Notes: generated by a model not told the origin, from the sequence alone. Counted from the first letter of the stretch, positions 16,117 through 28,699 are shown. The stretch: 64,000 bases of DNA from Arthrobacter sp. MYb227 (GCF_002975435.1 NZ_PCPT01000009.1:1-64000); one strand, 5' to 3'. Program-made: numbers and translations.

Positions 16117-18216
16117 TTAATCTTCCGGTCGGTCGTTGGCGAAGTCCTCGGACCAGTTGGAAGGTTCCTGCAAGGAATGCAGCATTCCCTTGGCCACCGA
16201 GTGTGAGCGGCCAGCGGCAACATGCCGTTCGAAGCGCTCGACGATGTCGTTGATCAGCTGCTGCTTCGGCATCCCCATGACATCGTAGCCACGGCCTCCC
16301 GTGGCCGAGAAGATCTCAAGACGGATCATTTCACTCCCCGTTGGCTTGGACTTGCGACGGCCCGTCGGGATATCGAACACCGGATAGGTTTGGTAGCGGA
16401 AGGGGATCTGCCGTTCCATCGCAACCGTCAGGTCCAGTTGCCGCACGCCCACCTCGGGAATCATTTCCGTGGTCAACGAGATCTCGGTGCCGAACTTTGC
16501 GAGTTCGTTTGCAACCTCCACCATCACGGGCTCGGCTACCTGCTCGATGTAATTGTTTGCATCCTCGGCACAACTATCGCTCACGGTCCTGGCCAGACGT
16601 TCACGCCACTGCCGGTGCCTTCCGTGGGCGGCTATCCCTGGGTCGTGCAGCGTGTGCTCCTCCTGTTTCAGGGATCTCCAGAAAGCGATCATGATCAGGT
16701 AGAGGATCACAGTGAACGGCAGCGCCATAATGATCGTCATGTATTGGATGGTGACAAAACCTCCAACAAACAACATCGCAATGGTCAATGCCCCAACGGC
16801 CAATGCCCAGAAAATCCTGCTCCATTTGGGCCCGTCCTGGCCCGGGTGGGTGGTGTAAGCGGTAAAGCTGCTCATCATCAGGGCTCCGGAATCGGCGCTC
16901 GTGACGTAGAACAACAGCCCGGTGAATGTGGCGATACCCGCAACGAGAGCCGCACCGGGATACTGATCGAGCAACATGTAGAAGCCATGCTCGGGAGTGT
17001 TGACGGCGATCTCTCCAAACTCCTTTTGCCCCGAGCGCACCGCATCGACGGCTGAATTGCCGAAGATGGAGATCCAGACCAGCGTGAATAAGAACGGCAC
17101 CACCAAAACGCCGACCACAAACTCGCGCAGCGTCCTGCCACGGGAGATCCTGGCCAGGAACATGCCAACGAACGGCGACCACGCGATCCACCATGCCCAG
17201 AAGAATAGCGTCCAGGCGTTCATCCAATCATCGGGACGATCAATGGCGAAGGTATCCAACGCCATTCCGGGGAACCTGCTGATGAAGTCGCCAAGGTTCA
17301 TGACCACCGCGTCGATCAGCATCGTGGTCTTACCGGCGATCAGGATGTAGAGCATCAGGCCTACCGCGAGCAGGAAATTGAGCTCGGAGAGTCGGCGAAT
17401 ACCGCGATCCACGCCGGAAACGCATGAAATGGTGGCCATCAAGACACTGAGCAGGACCAAGCCAATTTGGATTGAAACGTGTTCGGGCCAACCAAAGAGG
17501 TAGGTCAGACCAAAGTTCAGCTGTAAGACGCCAATGCCAAGTGAGGCAGTGAGACCAAATACCGTGGCCACGGTTGCCGCAACATCGATGGCATCCCCGG
17601 TGCGGCCATGCACGCGCCGGCCCAAGATCGGGTAGAGCGCGGCTCGAATGCTCAACGGCATCTTGAACCTGAAGGCGTAGTAACCCAGTGCGGCCCCGAC
17701 CAATGCATAGAGAGACCAGCCGCTGATGCCGTAGTGGAAGGTAGTCCACACAACGCTTTGGCGGGCCGCTTCAACGGTTTCACCGGTGCTGTTTGGCGGG
17801 AGTAGGTATTGTGCCACTGGTCCGGCCACTGAATAGAACATGAGGTCCACCCCGATTCCCGCGGCAAAGAGCATCGCGGTCCAGGTACCCAGCCGGTATT
17901 TGGGACGTGCATGATCGGGGCCAAGACGGATTGAACCGAATCGGGATGCCGCCAGGAATATGACAAATCCCAGCACGATGGTCAGGGTCACGATGTAGAC
18001 CCAACCGAGCTTTTGGGAAGCCCAATTGACAACGTTTCCAATCACGCCTTCCGCCTGCGTGGGGAAGGCAGCGGCGTAGATGGTGATGCCCAAGATCACC
18101 AGCGCGGAAGCCAAGAAAACCCGCCAATTGGTACGGGCTGGTTGTATGGAATTGGTCGTGCTGACGAGCGTGGCCGTTACTGTATTTTCTTGCTTATCAC
18201 TGGCTATGTGTTTCAT
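16117..18216 (-). CDS. betT: BCCT family choline-type transporter (BetT-like)
   Basis: A 699-residue BCCT carrier. In helix 3 the glycine stretch reads AAGIGVDLMFYSVAGP. The Asp in place of the last Gly is the feature linked to proton-coupled choline carriers of the BetT group, whereas betaine carriers keep Gly. The family signature WAWWIAWSPFVGMFLARISRG is present. A cytoplasmic C-terminal domain of about 190 residues, after the last helix near residue 505, matches the long BetT tail. I prefer ATG 18216 (GAGGT seven bases upstream) to GTG 18225. It lies downstream of betB-betA on the same strand, separated by a strong hairpin. Confidence 0.88.
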   Translation of the reverse strand: MKHIASDKQENTVTATLVSTTNSIQPARTNWRVFLASALVILGITIYAAAFPTQAEGVIGNVVNWASQKLGWVYIVTLTIVLGFVIFLAASRFGSIRLGPDHARPKYRLGTWTAMLFAAGIGVDLMFYSVAGPVAQYLLPPNSTGETVEAARQSVVWTTFHYGISGWSLYALVGAALGYYAFRFKMPLSIRAALYPILGRRVHGRTGDAIDVAATVATVFGLTASLGIGVLQLNFGLTYLFGWPEHVSIQIGLVLLSVLMATISCVSGVDRGIRRLSELNFLLAVGLMLYILIAGKTTMLIDAVVMNLGDFISRFPGMALDTFAIDRPDDWMNAWTLFFWAWWIAWSPFVGMFLARISRGRTLREFVVGVLVVPFLFTLVWISIFGNSAVDAVRSGQKEFGEIAVNTPEHGFYMLLDQYPGAALVAGIATFTGLLFYVTSADSGALMMSSFTAYTTHPGQDGPKWSRIFWALAVGALTIAMLFVGGFVTIQYMTIIMALPFTVILYLIMIAFWRSLKQEEHTLHDPGIAAHGRHRQWRERLARTVSDSCAEDANNYIEQVAEPVMVEVANELAKFGTEISLTTEMIPEVGVRQLDLTVAMERQIPFRYQTYPVFDIPTGRRKSKPTGSEMIRLEIFSATGGRGYDVMGMPKQQLINDIVERFERHVAAGRSHSVAKGMLHSLQEPSNWSEDFANDRPED

Positions 18217-18243
18217 TGATGACACCTCACTGTGACAGTTGAA

Positions 18244-18283
18244 TTGGACCGTCTGCCACGCTTTGGTGTGGCAGACGGTCCAA
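18244..18283 (-). terminator. 16-bp perfect hairpin between betA and betT
   Basis: Arms TTGGACCGTCTGCCAC (18244-18259) and 18268-18283 are exact complements. Transcription runs from betA toward betT. The hairpin ends only 28 nt before the betT ATG, leaving no room for a separate promoter. No U-run follows, so it may be a processing or stabilising structure or a partial terminator. Confidence 0.7.
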
Positions 18284-18296
18284 CGGGGGTGCGGTG

Positions 18297-19973
18297 CTAG
18301 ACCGCCTCGCTTTGTGCTTGATGCCTATAGAACTCGCGATGCTCCGCATCCAGTGGCTGCTTACCCAGAATCAGGTCCGCAGCCTTTTCTGCCATCATCA
18401 TGACCGGAGCATAAATATTTCCGTTGGTCACGTACGGCATGGCCGAGGCATCAACAACACGCAACCCCTCCACTCCATGTACCTTCATGGTCAGTGGGTC
18501 GACCACCGCGTATTTATCGCTGGCCGGTCCCATTTTTGCGGTGCCGCAGGGATGCAATGCGGTTTCCGCGTCTCGGGCAACCCAATCGAGAATTTCCTGA
18601 TCGGTACGCACCGAGTTGCCCGGGGATAATTCCCCGGAGTTGAACTGACGCATGGCAGGCTGGGCGAGGATCTGGCGTGAGACTCGAATTGCCTCAATTC
18701 ATTCGCGCCGGTCCTGTTCGGTTGAGAGGTAGTTGAACAGGATGCTCGGGTGCTGCCGAGGATCTGTGGAGCGGATTTTCAGGCTTCCGCGGCTGTCCGA
18801 GTACATGGGACCCACGTGAAGCTGGAAACCGTGGGGTGTCTCGGCCTTCTTGCCGTCGTAGCGCACCGCCAATGGCAGGAAGTGGAACATGAGGTTTGGG
18901 TAGGCAACGTCCTGGTTGGAGCGGGCGAATCCGCCACCTTCGAAGTGATTTGTTGCCGCCGGTCCGGTGCGTGTGAGCATCCATTGGGCCCCAATGAACG
19001 GCATGCGCCATAGATCAAGGCTTGGCTGTTCGGATACCGGCTGCGGGCATCCATGCTGTACATAGACCTCAAGGTGGTCCTGAAGGTTCGCGCCCACGCC
19101 GGGTAGGTCTGCCACCGGGGTGATACCCAGCGAGCGCAGGTGCTCGGCCTCGCCAATGCCAGCTAGCTGCAGCAACTGTGGGGTGTTGAAGGCGCCACCG
19201 CACAGGATTACTTCCCCGGCATTCACCTGGTGAGCCTTGCCGCGGCGCGTGTAGCTGACCCCTGTGGCCCGCTTGTTTTCCATTTTGACACCCGTCACGA
19301 ACGCCCTGGTCAGCACCGTGAGGTTGGGGCGTGTGCGGGCAGGATCAATGTAGGCGCGTGCCGCGTTGAGTCGACGGCCGTTATTGATATTGCTGTCGAA
19401 AGGCCCAAACCCTTCCTGCCGGTGGCCATAGACATCGTTGGTACGGGCATATCCCGCTTCCGCGGCCGAGGAGAAGAATGCCTCAAAGAGTGGATTTTTT
19501 GCCGGGCCACGGCGCATGACCAGCGGCCCGTCGTGGCCCCGCATGGGGTCTTCGGGGCTGCCGGTGGCCGTTTCGAGGCGCTTGAAGTAGGGCAGGCAGT
19601 GCGCAAAATCCCAGGATTCCATGCCGGGATCCGCGCCCCAGCGTTCGTAGTCCAGCGGGTTGCCGCGTTGGAAGATCATTCCGTTGATGGAACTTGAGCC
19701 ACCGAGCAGCTTGCCACGTGCATGCTTGACCCGGCGTCCGTCCATAAACGGTTCGGGATCCGACTGGTAGATCCAGTCGTAGGCCTTATGCCCGGCCGGG
19801 AACATCAGGGCCGCGGGCATCTGGACGAATAGATCCCACCAGGAGTCCTTGCGGCCGGCCTCGAGGACAAGCACCGAGCGGGTTCCGTCGGCGGTTAAGC
19901 GGTTGGCCAGGGCCGAACCCGCGCTTCCACCGCCGACAATGACGATGTCAAAATTTTGGGTTGTTTCAGTCAT
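18297..19973 (-). pseudogene. betA: Choline dehydrogenase with in-frame TGA (betA)
   Basis: A GMC-family flavoprotein that would oxidise choline to betaine aldehyde. From ATG 19973 the frame gives [17 protein letters not shown] (FAD site), [16 protein letters not shown] and the later [16 protein letters not shown] signature. It is then cut by TGA at 18699-18701. The same frame continues without a shift through the C-terminal GMC region, with HPCGTAKMG and [14 protein letters not shown], to 18297. The full frame is 558 codons, the normal BetA length. Trp (TGG) would fit where TGA stands, so a single G-to-A change explains the break. The product would lose the catalytic histidine region. The start overlaps the betB stop (ATGA). 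Sequencing error cannot be excluded. Confidence 0.85.
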
Positions 19974-21482
19974 CGTGATCTCGTTCCCTGGCCCTTGAAC
20001 CAGCGTGCCGGCGCCGGGTTGATGTTTTGGTAAATGTGTCGGGTCTCGCGGTATTCGTTCAAGCCCTGAAGCCCGTTTTCCCGGCCCAGCCCGGACTTGC
20101 CGAAGCCTCCCCATTCGGCCTGGGGCAGGTAGGGGTGGTAATCGTTGATCCAGACGGTGCCATGGCGCAATTGCTCGGCAACGCGTTGTGCCCGTGAGGC
20201 ATCGTTGGTCCAGACCGCGCCGGCCAGACCGTATTCGGTGTCGTTTGCCAGGAAGATGGCTTCCTCTTCGGTGCTGAACCGTTCGATTGTCACAACGGGT
20301 CCAAAGACTTCCTCGCGAACAATGTCCATGGTGCGCTCGCAGTCGGCAAACACCGTGGGACGCAAGAAGTTTCCGGCCAGCAGTGCTTCATCTGTGGGCC
20401 GTTGGCCTCCGGCAACCAGCCGGGCTCCCTCGGCCACGCCCTGGGCAATGTGCCGTTCGACGTTTTCGCGATGTTCGGCGCTGGCCAATGGACCGCACTC
20501 GCTGTTGGGATCCAACCCGTCGCCGAGTTGGATGAGCTCCGCGCGACGTGCCAATTCGCTGACGAAGCGGTCATGGATTTCGTCGTGGACTATGAGTCGG
20601 GATCCGGCCGAGCAGACCTGGCCGGAGTGGACGAATGCGGCGGTCAGGGCGTTGTCCACGACGGTGTCAAAGTCGGTGTCATTGAAAATTATGTTGGGGT
20701 TTTTGCCACCGAGTTCAAGGGTGACCTTCTTGATGTCCCGGGCGGCGGCGGCCATGACTTTCTGTCCGGCATCTAGTCCTCCGGTGAAGGAGATCAGATC
20801 AACTCCCGGGTGCTCAACCAGTGCGGTTCCTACCCTCGATCCGGGACCCAAGACGAGGTTGACGGTTCCGGCGGGCAGGTTTGCCTCTTCGAGCAGTTCA
20901 ACAAGCTTGATGGTTGACAGGGGGGTGAGCTCACTGGGTTTGATGACCACGGTGTTTCCCGCGTCCAGCGCCGGGGCAAGTTTCCAGGAGATGGTCTGCA
21001 GCGGGTAGTTCCACGCGGCAATCAATGCGCAGACGCCGACAGGAACATAACCAATGCGGCTGAGAATGTTGGGGTTTCCCTGCATCCACCATGCGTCCGG
21101 CGTCGAGGTCCGCGATGTTGGCGAAATAGCGGAAGGCAGATACCGCATCATCGACATCCAGACGTGCTTCCCTGAGGGTTTTGCCGGCGTCGAGGCTTTC
21201 GATACGTGCCAGTTCTTCGCGGTGATCCAGCAGAATCTGGGCGATGATCCGCATCCGGTCGCCGCGTTCGCGCACCGGAAGACCCGACCATTCGCCCTTG
21301 CTGAAGGATGCTGCGGCGCTACGCACCGCGGTGTCGACGTCGTCTACCGATGCCTCGCAGACCGTGGCAAGTAGCGTGCCGTTGGCAGGATTGGTGACCT
21401 GGTGGGGTGGTAGTTGGCCTTGGGTAGTTACCCAATGGCCGTCAATGTAAAGGTTGTTCAAAGCCGTCATAAGATCATGCAT
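19970..21482 (-). pseudogene. betB: Betaine aldehyde dehydrogenase with frameshift (betB)
   Basis: An NAD-dependent aldehyde dehydrogenase that would make glycine betaine from betaine aldehyde. The first frame runs from ATG 21482 (GGAGGGG eight bases upstream) to DAGRMVDAG. The second frame picks up at NPNILSRIGYVPVGV and carries IAAWNYPLQ, LELGGKNPN (catalytic Glu), SGQVCSAGSRL (catalytic Cys) and EVFGPV. The switch lies in a homopolymer cluster at 21071-21080, and one extra base there accounts for it. Corrected length is about 503 residues, normal for BetB. It is first gene of a betB-betA-betT run and divergent from a BetI-like repressor gene. It is either a genuine frameshift or a homopolymer read error. 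Confidence 0.85.
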
Positions 21483-21532
21483 GAAACGTGCCCCTCCTCA
21501 CATTTAGTGATTTGAGGACAAGCGTACATAAA

Positions 21533-21550
21533 CTGTGTACAGGTGTACAG
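21533..21550. promoter_or_regulatory. Candidate BetI operator
   Basis: TGTACAG occurs twice in tandem (21536-21542 and 21544-21550) inside CTGTGTACAGGTGTACAG, which also has outer CTGT/ACAG dyad symmetry. It lies in the betB-tetR divergent gap about 50 bp upstream of betB. Confidence 0.5.
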
Positions 21551-21743
21551 ATAAAAGTGAGCAATAGATTTTGCGCGCTGTTTTTGGGTTGCTGGCGGGC
21601 GTTGCCGCGTAGCAGGATGGCGGCACGGAACCTTCCCTGATACCTCAGCCCAGCCGGGTCACCTCAGGAAAGTTCCACAGGCAAGCGGGTACTCTATATT
21701 TTCCAGATGTAATCCATGGATCGAAGGCGAAGAGGTGGATGTT

Positions 21744-22331
21744 GTGACACGAGAAACCGTGCAGGCCGGTGCCACCAGGCGCATTCGGGGTCCCGGAGAC
21801 CCCGACCGTCGTCAGCGGATAGCCGAGGCGGCCATTGCCGTGGCAATGCAGGAGGGGCTTGACGCTGTCACCCACCGGAGGGTCGCCGCCGAGGCCGGGG
21901 TCCCGCTGGGATCGACTACCTACTACTTTCAGACAATTGATGACCTGCTGTCGGTGGCCATGGAAAAGGCGGCGCAACGTAGCTTAGGTGAGGTCATGCG
22001 ATGGGAGGAAGGGCTTCCCGCGGATGTTGACCTCGCGTTTGCCTTGGCCGACTATGTGCTTGATTCCCTGGGGGAGGGGCGTGCCTCAACCGTCTTGGAT
22101 TACAACCTCTATGCCATGGCAAACCTCAGGCCGCCACTGCGCAAGGCGGCCTGGGAGTGGGATCGGGGCTTGATGGAAATTTTCAGTAAGCGGACCGATG
22201 AAATTACCGGAAAAATGCTCTCGGTGACCATGTGTGGTCTGTTATTGCAATTGGTGATTTCGGAAGAGCTGCCCCAGCACGAGGAGATCAGGCTACTATT
22301 CGAACGGGCCTTGGCCGGCGGTCGGGGCTAG
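21744..22331 (+). CDS. TetR family regulator, BetI-like
   Basis: A TetR repressor of about 195 residues. The N-terminal helix-turn-helix reads RIAEAAIAVAMQEGLDAVTHRRVAAEAGVPLGSTTYYF, a TetR pattern with the GSTTYYF end. The C-terminal ligand domain has no diagnostic residues I can place. I use GTG 21744, which has AGAGG eight bases upstream; GTG 21735 is the next option. It is divergent from the betBA-betT operon, the arrangement of BetI genes, so repression relieved by choline is the likely role. It converges with a GntR gene. Confidence 0.78.
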   Translation: MTRETVQAGATRRIRGPGDPDRRQRIAEAAIAVAMQEGLDAVTHRRVAAEAGVPLGSTTYYFQTIDDLLSVAMEKAAQRSLGEVMRWEEGLPADVDLAFALADYVLDSLGEGRASTVLDYNLYAMANLRPPLRKAAWEWDRGLMEIFSKRTDEITGKMLSVTMCGLLLQLVISEELPQHEEIRLLFERALAGGRG

Positions 22332-22378
22332 CCTGCTTCTCGCTCCACACTTACGGGGTGTTCGAGCCGTCGAGGTGG

Positions 22379-23056
22379 CTAAATATCAAGTAATGCAGCG
22401 CGCACCGCTGCCTCAAATTGAGCCACGTGCTCGGCCGATAGCTGGGCGGATTTTTCTTCATCGCCATCAATGATCGCCTGCAGGAGTTGCAGGTGTTCCT
22501 GCACGTGAGTGCTGAGGCCCGGGAGTTTATCGATGACCATGCACCAGATGCGGGTTGCCAGATTGCTATGGCGCACCAAGACATCTTCAAGATATGGATT
22601 GCCTGCGGCGCGATAGATCTTGCGGTGAACCTCTGCATCAAAGGTCAGAAGTTCGGCGGTGCTGGCTTCGCTAATATCAAATTCTTGAATCTGTCGATAA
22701 GTCTCACTCAATTCCTCACGAGTAGCGCTCGTGGCTACGCGCGCGGCACGGGCAGCGGCCATGGGTTCGAGTTGCTGGCGGATTTCTGAGACGTAGGCAA
22801 GATCGCTGATCTCTACCCGGGTGGCAAAGGTTCCGCGCTTGGCAAAGGTGACAACAAGCTTATCCGCCTCAAGGCGCTTGAGCGCCTCGCGCACGGGCGT
22901 GCGGCCAATGCTCAGCTCGCGCATGATCTGATCGTCATGGATGGGATCCCCGGGATGAATGTGTAGGGTCACGAGCATGTGAAGTATCTGCTCGTAGGCC
23001 TCATCGGCCATCGATCCACCCCGGGATGGAGAATGGGTATTGAGCAGCTGTTCCAT
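22379..23056 (-). CDS. GntR family regulator with FCD domain
   Basis: A 225-residue FadR-type GntR protein. The winged helix covers about residues 15-80 (ADEAYEQILHMLV, RELSIGRTPVREALKRLE, then VVTFAKRGTFAT). The all-helical FCD ligand domain follows, with metal-ligand candidates in FDAEVHRKIYRAAGN and late histidines in VQEHLQLLQAI and AEHVAQF. The frame is open upstream, but AAGGGA before ATG 23056 decides the start. It is divergent from purU-dimethylglycine oxidase with about 140 bp between starts. It is probably the local regulator of dimethylglycine/C1 genes. Confidence 0.85.
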   Translation of the reverse strand: MEQLLNTHSPSRGGSMADEAYEQILHMLVTLHIHPGDPIHDDQIMRELSIGRTPVREALKRLEADKLVVTFAKRGTFATRVEISDLAYVSEIRQQLEPMAAARAARVATSATREELSETYRQIQEFDISEASTAELLTFDAEVHRKIYRAAGNPYLEDVLVRHSNLATRIWCMVIDKLPGLSTHVQEHLQLLQAIIDGDEEKSAQLSAEHVAQFEAAVRAALLDI

Positions 23057-23196
23057 GCGTTTCCCTTTCGATAGCTGGCCCTCAAAATAGATTTGCGTAA
23101 ATCCCTTGACCGGCAAACTTCCTGTGACCTAGGCTACAAGACATCCTAGTATATAAGTTGGATACAAAGTGCGTATATCAAGGGAGTGAACCATCC

Positions 23197-24099
23197 ATGA
23201 CCCTCATTGATTTTCCCGCCGCAGAACGTGCCGCACTCAACGATGAGAACGGCGCCAGGGAATTCGTCTTGACCGTCAGCTGCCCAGACCAAGTCGGAAT
23301 CGTCTTTGCGATTAGCGAGTTCCTTTCGGCCCGCGGCTATAACATCCGGGAACATCAGCAATTCGACGACACCGGCCTTGGCAACGTGCATGTGCGTACC
23401 GCATTCACCACATTGCAGCCTCAACTCACCGAAGAACTAAGCAGTGAATTCCAGCAGGTTGCCCACCGCTTTGGCATGAAGTTTTCAATGCACGATGCCA
23501 CCCGGCCCAGGCTGCTACTTATGGTCTCCAAATCCGGGCATTGCCTCAACGACCTGATCTTCCGCTGGCGCACCGGTGCCCTGAAGGCAGATATTGCCCT
23601 GGTGGTCTCCAACCACGAGGATCTGCGTCCCATGGCCGAAGCCGCGGGAATCCCCTACCTCCACGTGCCGGTAGTCCCAGACGGTAAGGAAGCAGCCGAA
23701 GCCCGGCTGCTGGAATTAGTCGCCGAACACCGGATCGACCTGGTGGTGTTGGCCCGCTACATGCAAATTTTCTCCGACGGACTGGCCAGGAAACTCGCGG
23801 GCAAGGCCATCAATATTCATCACTCATTCTTACCCGGCTTCAAGGGAGCCAAACCGTACCATCAGGCCCATGCCCGCGGCGTAAAACTTATTGGTGCAAC
23901 AGCCCATTACATCACCACGGATCTCGACGAGGGTCCCATCATTGAGCAGGAAGTGATCCGCGTAGATCACACCTATAACCCCCGCACGCTCGCTCAAGCC
24001 GGACAAAGCGCAGAATCCCAGGCCCTGAGCCGGGCCGTGCAATGGCATTGCGAACACCGCGTCCTCCTTGATGGGCACAGCACCATCGTCTTCCGCTAA
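23197..24099 (+). CDS. purU: Formyltetrahydrofolate deformylase (PurU)
   Basis: A 300-residue enzyme hydrolysing 10-formyl-THF to formate and THF. Residues about 20-95 are an ACT domain (VLTVSCPDQVGIVFAI). The formyltransferase-type domain follows, with MVSKSGHCLNDL, ARYMQIFS, the catalytic INIHHSFLPGFKGAKPYHQA segment and an active-site Asp in TDLDEGPI. GGGAG lies about ten bases before ATG 23197. It is 39 bp upstream of dimethylglycine oxidase on the same strand. Its job here is probably to return folate from the formyl form as methyl groups are oxidised. This purU and dimethylglycine-oxidase pairing is common in betaine-degrading Actinobacteria. Confidence 0.93.
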   Translation: MTLIDFPAAERAALNDENGAREFVLTVSCPDQVGIVFAISEFLSARGYNIREHQQFDDTGLGNVHVRTAFTTLQPQLTEELSSEFQQVAHRFGMKFSMHDATRPRLLLMVSKSGHCLNDLIFRWRTGALKADIALVVSNHEDLRPMAEAAGIPYLHVPVVPDGKEAAEARLLELVAEHRIDLVVLARYMQIFSDGLARKLAGKAINIHHSFLPGFKGAKPYHQAHARGVKLIGATAHYITTDLDEGPIIEQEVIRVDHTYNPRTLAQAGQSAESQALSRAVQWHCEHRVLLDGHSTIVFR

Positions 24100-26667
<2,568 letters not shown>

Positions 26668-26671
26668 CCCC

Positions 26672-26711
26672 ACCGGTTTGCCGGGTGCCAACGGGCACCC
26701 GGCAAACCGGT
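26672..26711. terminator. 18-bp perfect bidirectional terminator
   Basis: Arms 26672-26689 and 26694-26711 are exact complements with a 4-nt loop. They sit exactly between the dimethylglycine oxidase stop and the acs stop codon at 26712. Confidence 0.88.
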
Positions 26712-28694
26712 CTAGCCCGCGCAGATTTCCTTGATCTCGGCGATGCACGGCTCATTTTGCAGGCTTGTTGTATCTCCCAGGGCGCTGTGCTCAAAAAGTT
26801 GTGTCAGCAATCGGCGCATGATCTTGCCCGAACGAGTCTTAGGAACATCGGGAACAAAAACAATGTCGCGCGGTTTAGCAATCGGGCCGATCTGCGTTGC
26901 CACATGGTTGCGTAGAGCGGTGATCATTTCCTGCTGTTGTGCCAGCGCCGCACCGGATAAATTGGTGCCGACCAAGGATTTATCACGGGGCACAACAAAA
27001 GCGGTGGCAGCATGACCTGTCTTTGGATCGTGAGTCGGGCACACTCCGGCCTCAACCACAGCAGGGTGAGTGACGAGTGCAGACTCGATTTCAATGGTGG
27101 ACAGGCGGTGCCCGGAAATATTTATAACATCATCGGTGCGCCCGAGGATCCAAATATCACCATCAGCATCAAAGCGCGCGCCATCTCCGGCCAAGAACCA
27201 TCCCTGCTTGGCGTATGCCTCCCAATAGGAGGTGTAATAACGTTCCGGGTTGCCCCATACGGTACGTGCCATCGAAGGCCCGGTTTTGGTCAAAACAATA
27301 TTGCCCTGCACCAAAGTAGCAACTGTCTGTGCCTGCTCATCAACAATATTCACCGAAACTCCGGGTAGTGCGCGCGTTCCGCAACCGGGTTTGAAAGCGT
27401 TATCACTTTGGCGTGGGGATAGGATCGTGGCACCTGTTTCCGATTGCCACCAGGTATCGACCATGGGAATTCCTGCAGGAGTAGCGCGGCCCACGTGGCC
27501 GCGCAACCAACGCCAGGCTTCCGGGTTGACTGCCTCACCCACTGTGCCGGCCAGACGGATTGATGAAAGATCGTATTCGGCAGGGACTCCCTCGGGGAAC
27601 CAGCCCATCAGTGAGCGCACCAACGTGGGAGCGGTGTAGTAACTGCTGACTCCGTAACGTTCGATAATCTCAAAGTGACGCCCGGGGTGCGGGGCGTTGG
27701 GCACACCTTCGTAGATCACCTGGGTGACGCCGTTGGACAGTGGCCCGTAGATTTCATAGGTGTGTGCGGTGACCCAAGCCAGATCGGCGGTGCACCAGTG
27801 GACATCGGCATCACGCTGAGCGGGGTCCGGGTTGGAGAAGAGGAACTCGTGGCTCCACGAAGCTTGCGTCAGGTAACCGCCGGTTGTATGAACAAGACCC
27901 TTGGGTTGTCCCGTGGTGCCCGAGGTATACATGATAAATAGTGGGGTTTCGGCGTCGAATGCCTCGGGGGAGTGCTGTGGGCTGGCGGTATCCACCACAT
28001 CGTGCCACCACACATCTCGGCCGGGGGTCCACGAAATCTCACACCCGGTCCGGCGCAACACCAACACATGTTCAATGTTGTTTTCGCCGGCAACCGCGGC
28101 ATCGGCATTGTCTTTAACTGCCACTGAAGAACCGCGGCGGAATTGTCCATCGGTGGTAACCAAAAGCTTGGCACCGGTATCTTCTACCCGGAATTTCAGG
28201 GCCTCGGATGAAAAACCACCAAAGACCAGCGAATGCACTGCACCAATGCGGGCGCACGCAAGGGTGATCACGATTGTTTCAATCAAGACAGGCAAGTAAA
28301 TGACAACTCTGTCTCCCTGCGTCATACCCAGAGAGAGCAACGCATTTGCTGCACGTGATACCCGATCCTGCAGATCTTGGTAGGTGACCGTGATCCGGTC
28401 GCCGGGTTCTCCCTCAAAATGCAGGGCTACCTTTTGACCACGACCTGCCTCAACATGGCGATCCACGCAGTTATAGGCTGCATTGAGTTTTCCGCCCGTA
28501 AACCAGCGCAGCTCCGGTCCGCGACGGGCTTGGGCATCTACCCCGGTGCTCGAATGGATGGTGTGCCAGTCTTGCGCCCAATCTAAGCGTCGGGCCGCGG
28601 CATCCCAGAAGGCTAGGCGTTCGTTTTCGCTCCAGTCGGCCTCATTGCTGATGTCCCAGTCTGAAGACGGGATGGCATTTGATATTGCAGTCAT
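26712..28694 (-). CDS. acs: Acetyl-CoA synthetase
   Basis: A 660-residue AMP-forming acetate-CoA ligase. Motifs: TSGTTGQPKGLVH (ATP P-loop), WWQSETGATIL (adenylate and acetate pocket), GRTDDVINISGHRLS (hinge), and C-terminal KTRSGKIMRRLL with the catalytic lysine that protein acetyltransferases usually modify. The length is right for Acs. The ATG at 28694 has GGAG six bases upstream, and those bases overlap the 3' strand of a SAM riboswitch. Translation should therefore fall when SAM is abundant. Sulfur control of acs is unexpected, but MetY releases acetate, so re-activation to acetyl-CoA for homoserine acetylation would fit. Confidence 0.93.
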   Translation of the reverse strand: MTAISNAIPSSDWDISNEADWSENERLAFWDAAARRLDWAQDWHTIHSSTGVDAQARRGPELRWFTGGKLNAAYNCVDRHVEAGRGQKVALHFEGEPGDRITVTYQDLQDRVSRAANALLSLGMTQGDRVVIYLPVLIETIVITLACARIGAVHSLVFGGFSSEALKFRVEDTGAKLLVTTDGQFRRGSSVAVKDNADAAVAGENNIEHVLVLRRTGCEISWTPGRDVWWHDVVDTASPQHSPEAFDAETPLFIMYTSGTTGQPKGLVHTTGGYLTQASWSHEFLFSNPDPAQRDADVHWCTADLAWVTAHTYEIYGPLSNGVTQVIYEGVPNAPHPGRHFEIIERYGVSSYYTAPTLVRSLMGWFPEGVPAEYDLSSIRLAGTVGEAVNPEAWRWLRGHVGRATPAGIPMVDTWWQSETGATILSPRQSDNAFKPGCGTRALPGVSVNIVDEQAQTVATLVQGNIVLTKTGPSMARTVWGNPERYYTSYWEAYAKQGWFLAGDGARFDADGDIWILGRTDDVINISGHRLSTIEIESALVTHPAVVEAGVCPTHDPKTGHAATAFVVPRDKSLVGTNLSGAALAQQQEMITALRNHVATQIGPIAKPRDIVFVPDVPKTRSGKIMRRLLTQLFEHSALGDTTSLQNEPCIAEIKEICAG

Positions 28695-28699
28695 TTGTT

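Noticed and set aside
16222-17055. 277-codon plus-strand frame opposite betT
   Set aside because: Antisense shadow; composition rich in Arg/His/Gly without recognisable domains.
18699-18701. TGA in betA as a selenocysteine or readthrough codon
   Set aside because: GMC oxidoreductases have no Sec at this site, no SECIS-like hairpin follows immediately, and Trp fits; a nonsense change is simpler.
20145-21008. 287-codon plus-strand frame opposite betB
   Set aside because: Antisense of conserved aldehyde dehydrogenase sequence; Ser/Arg-rich shadow.
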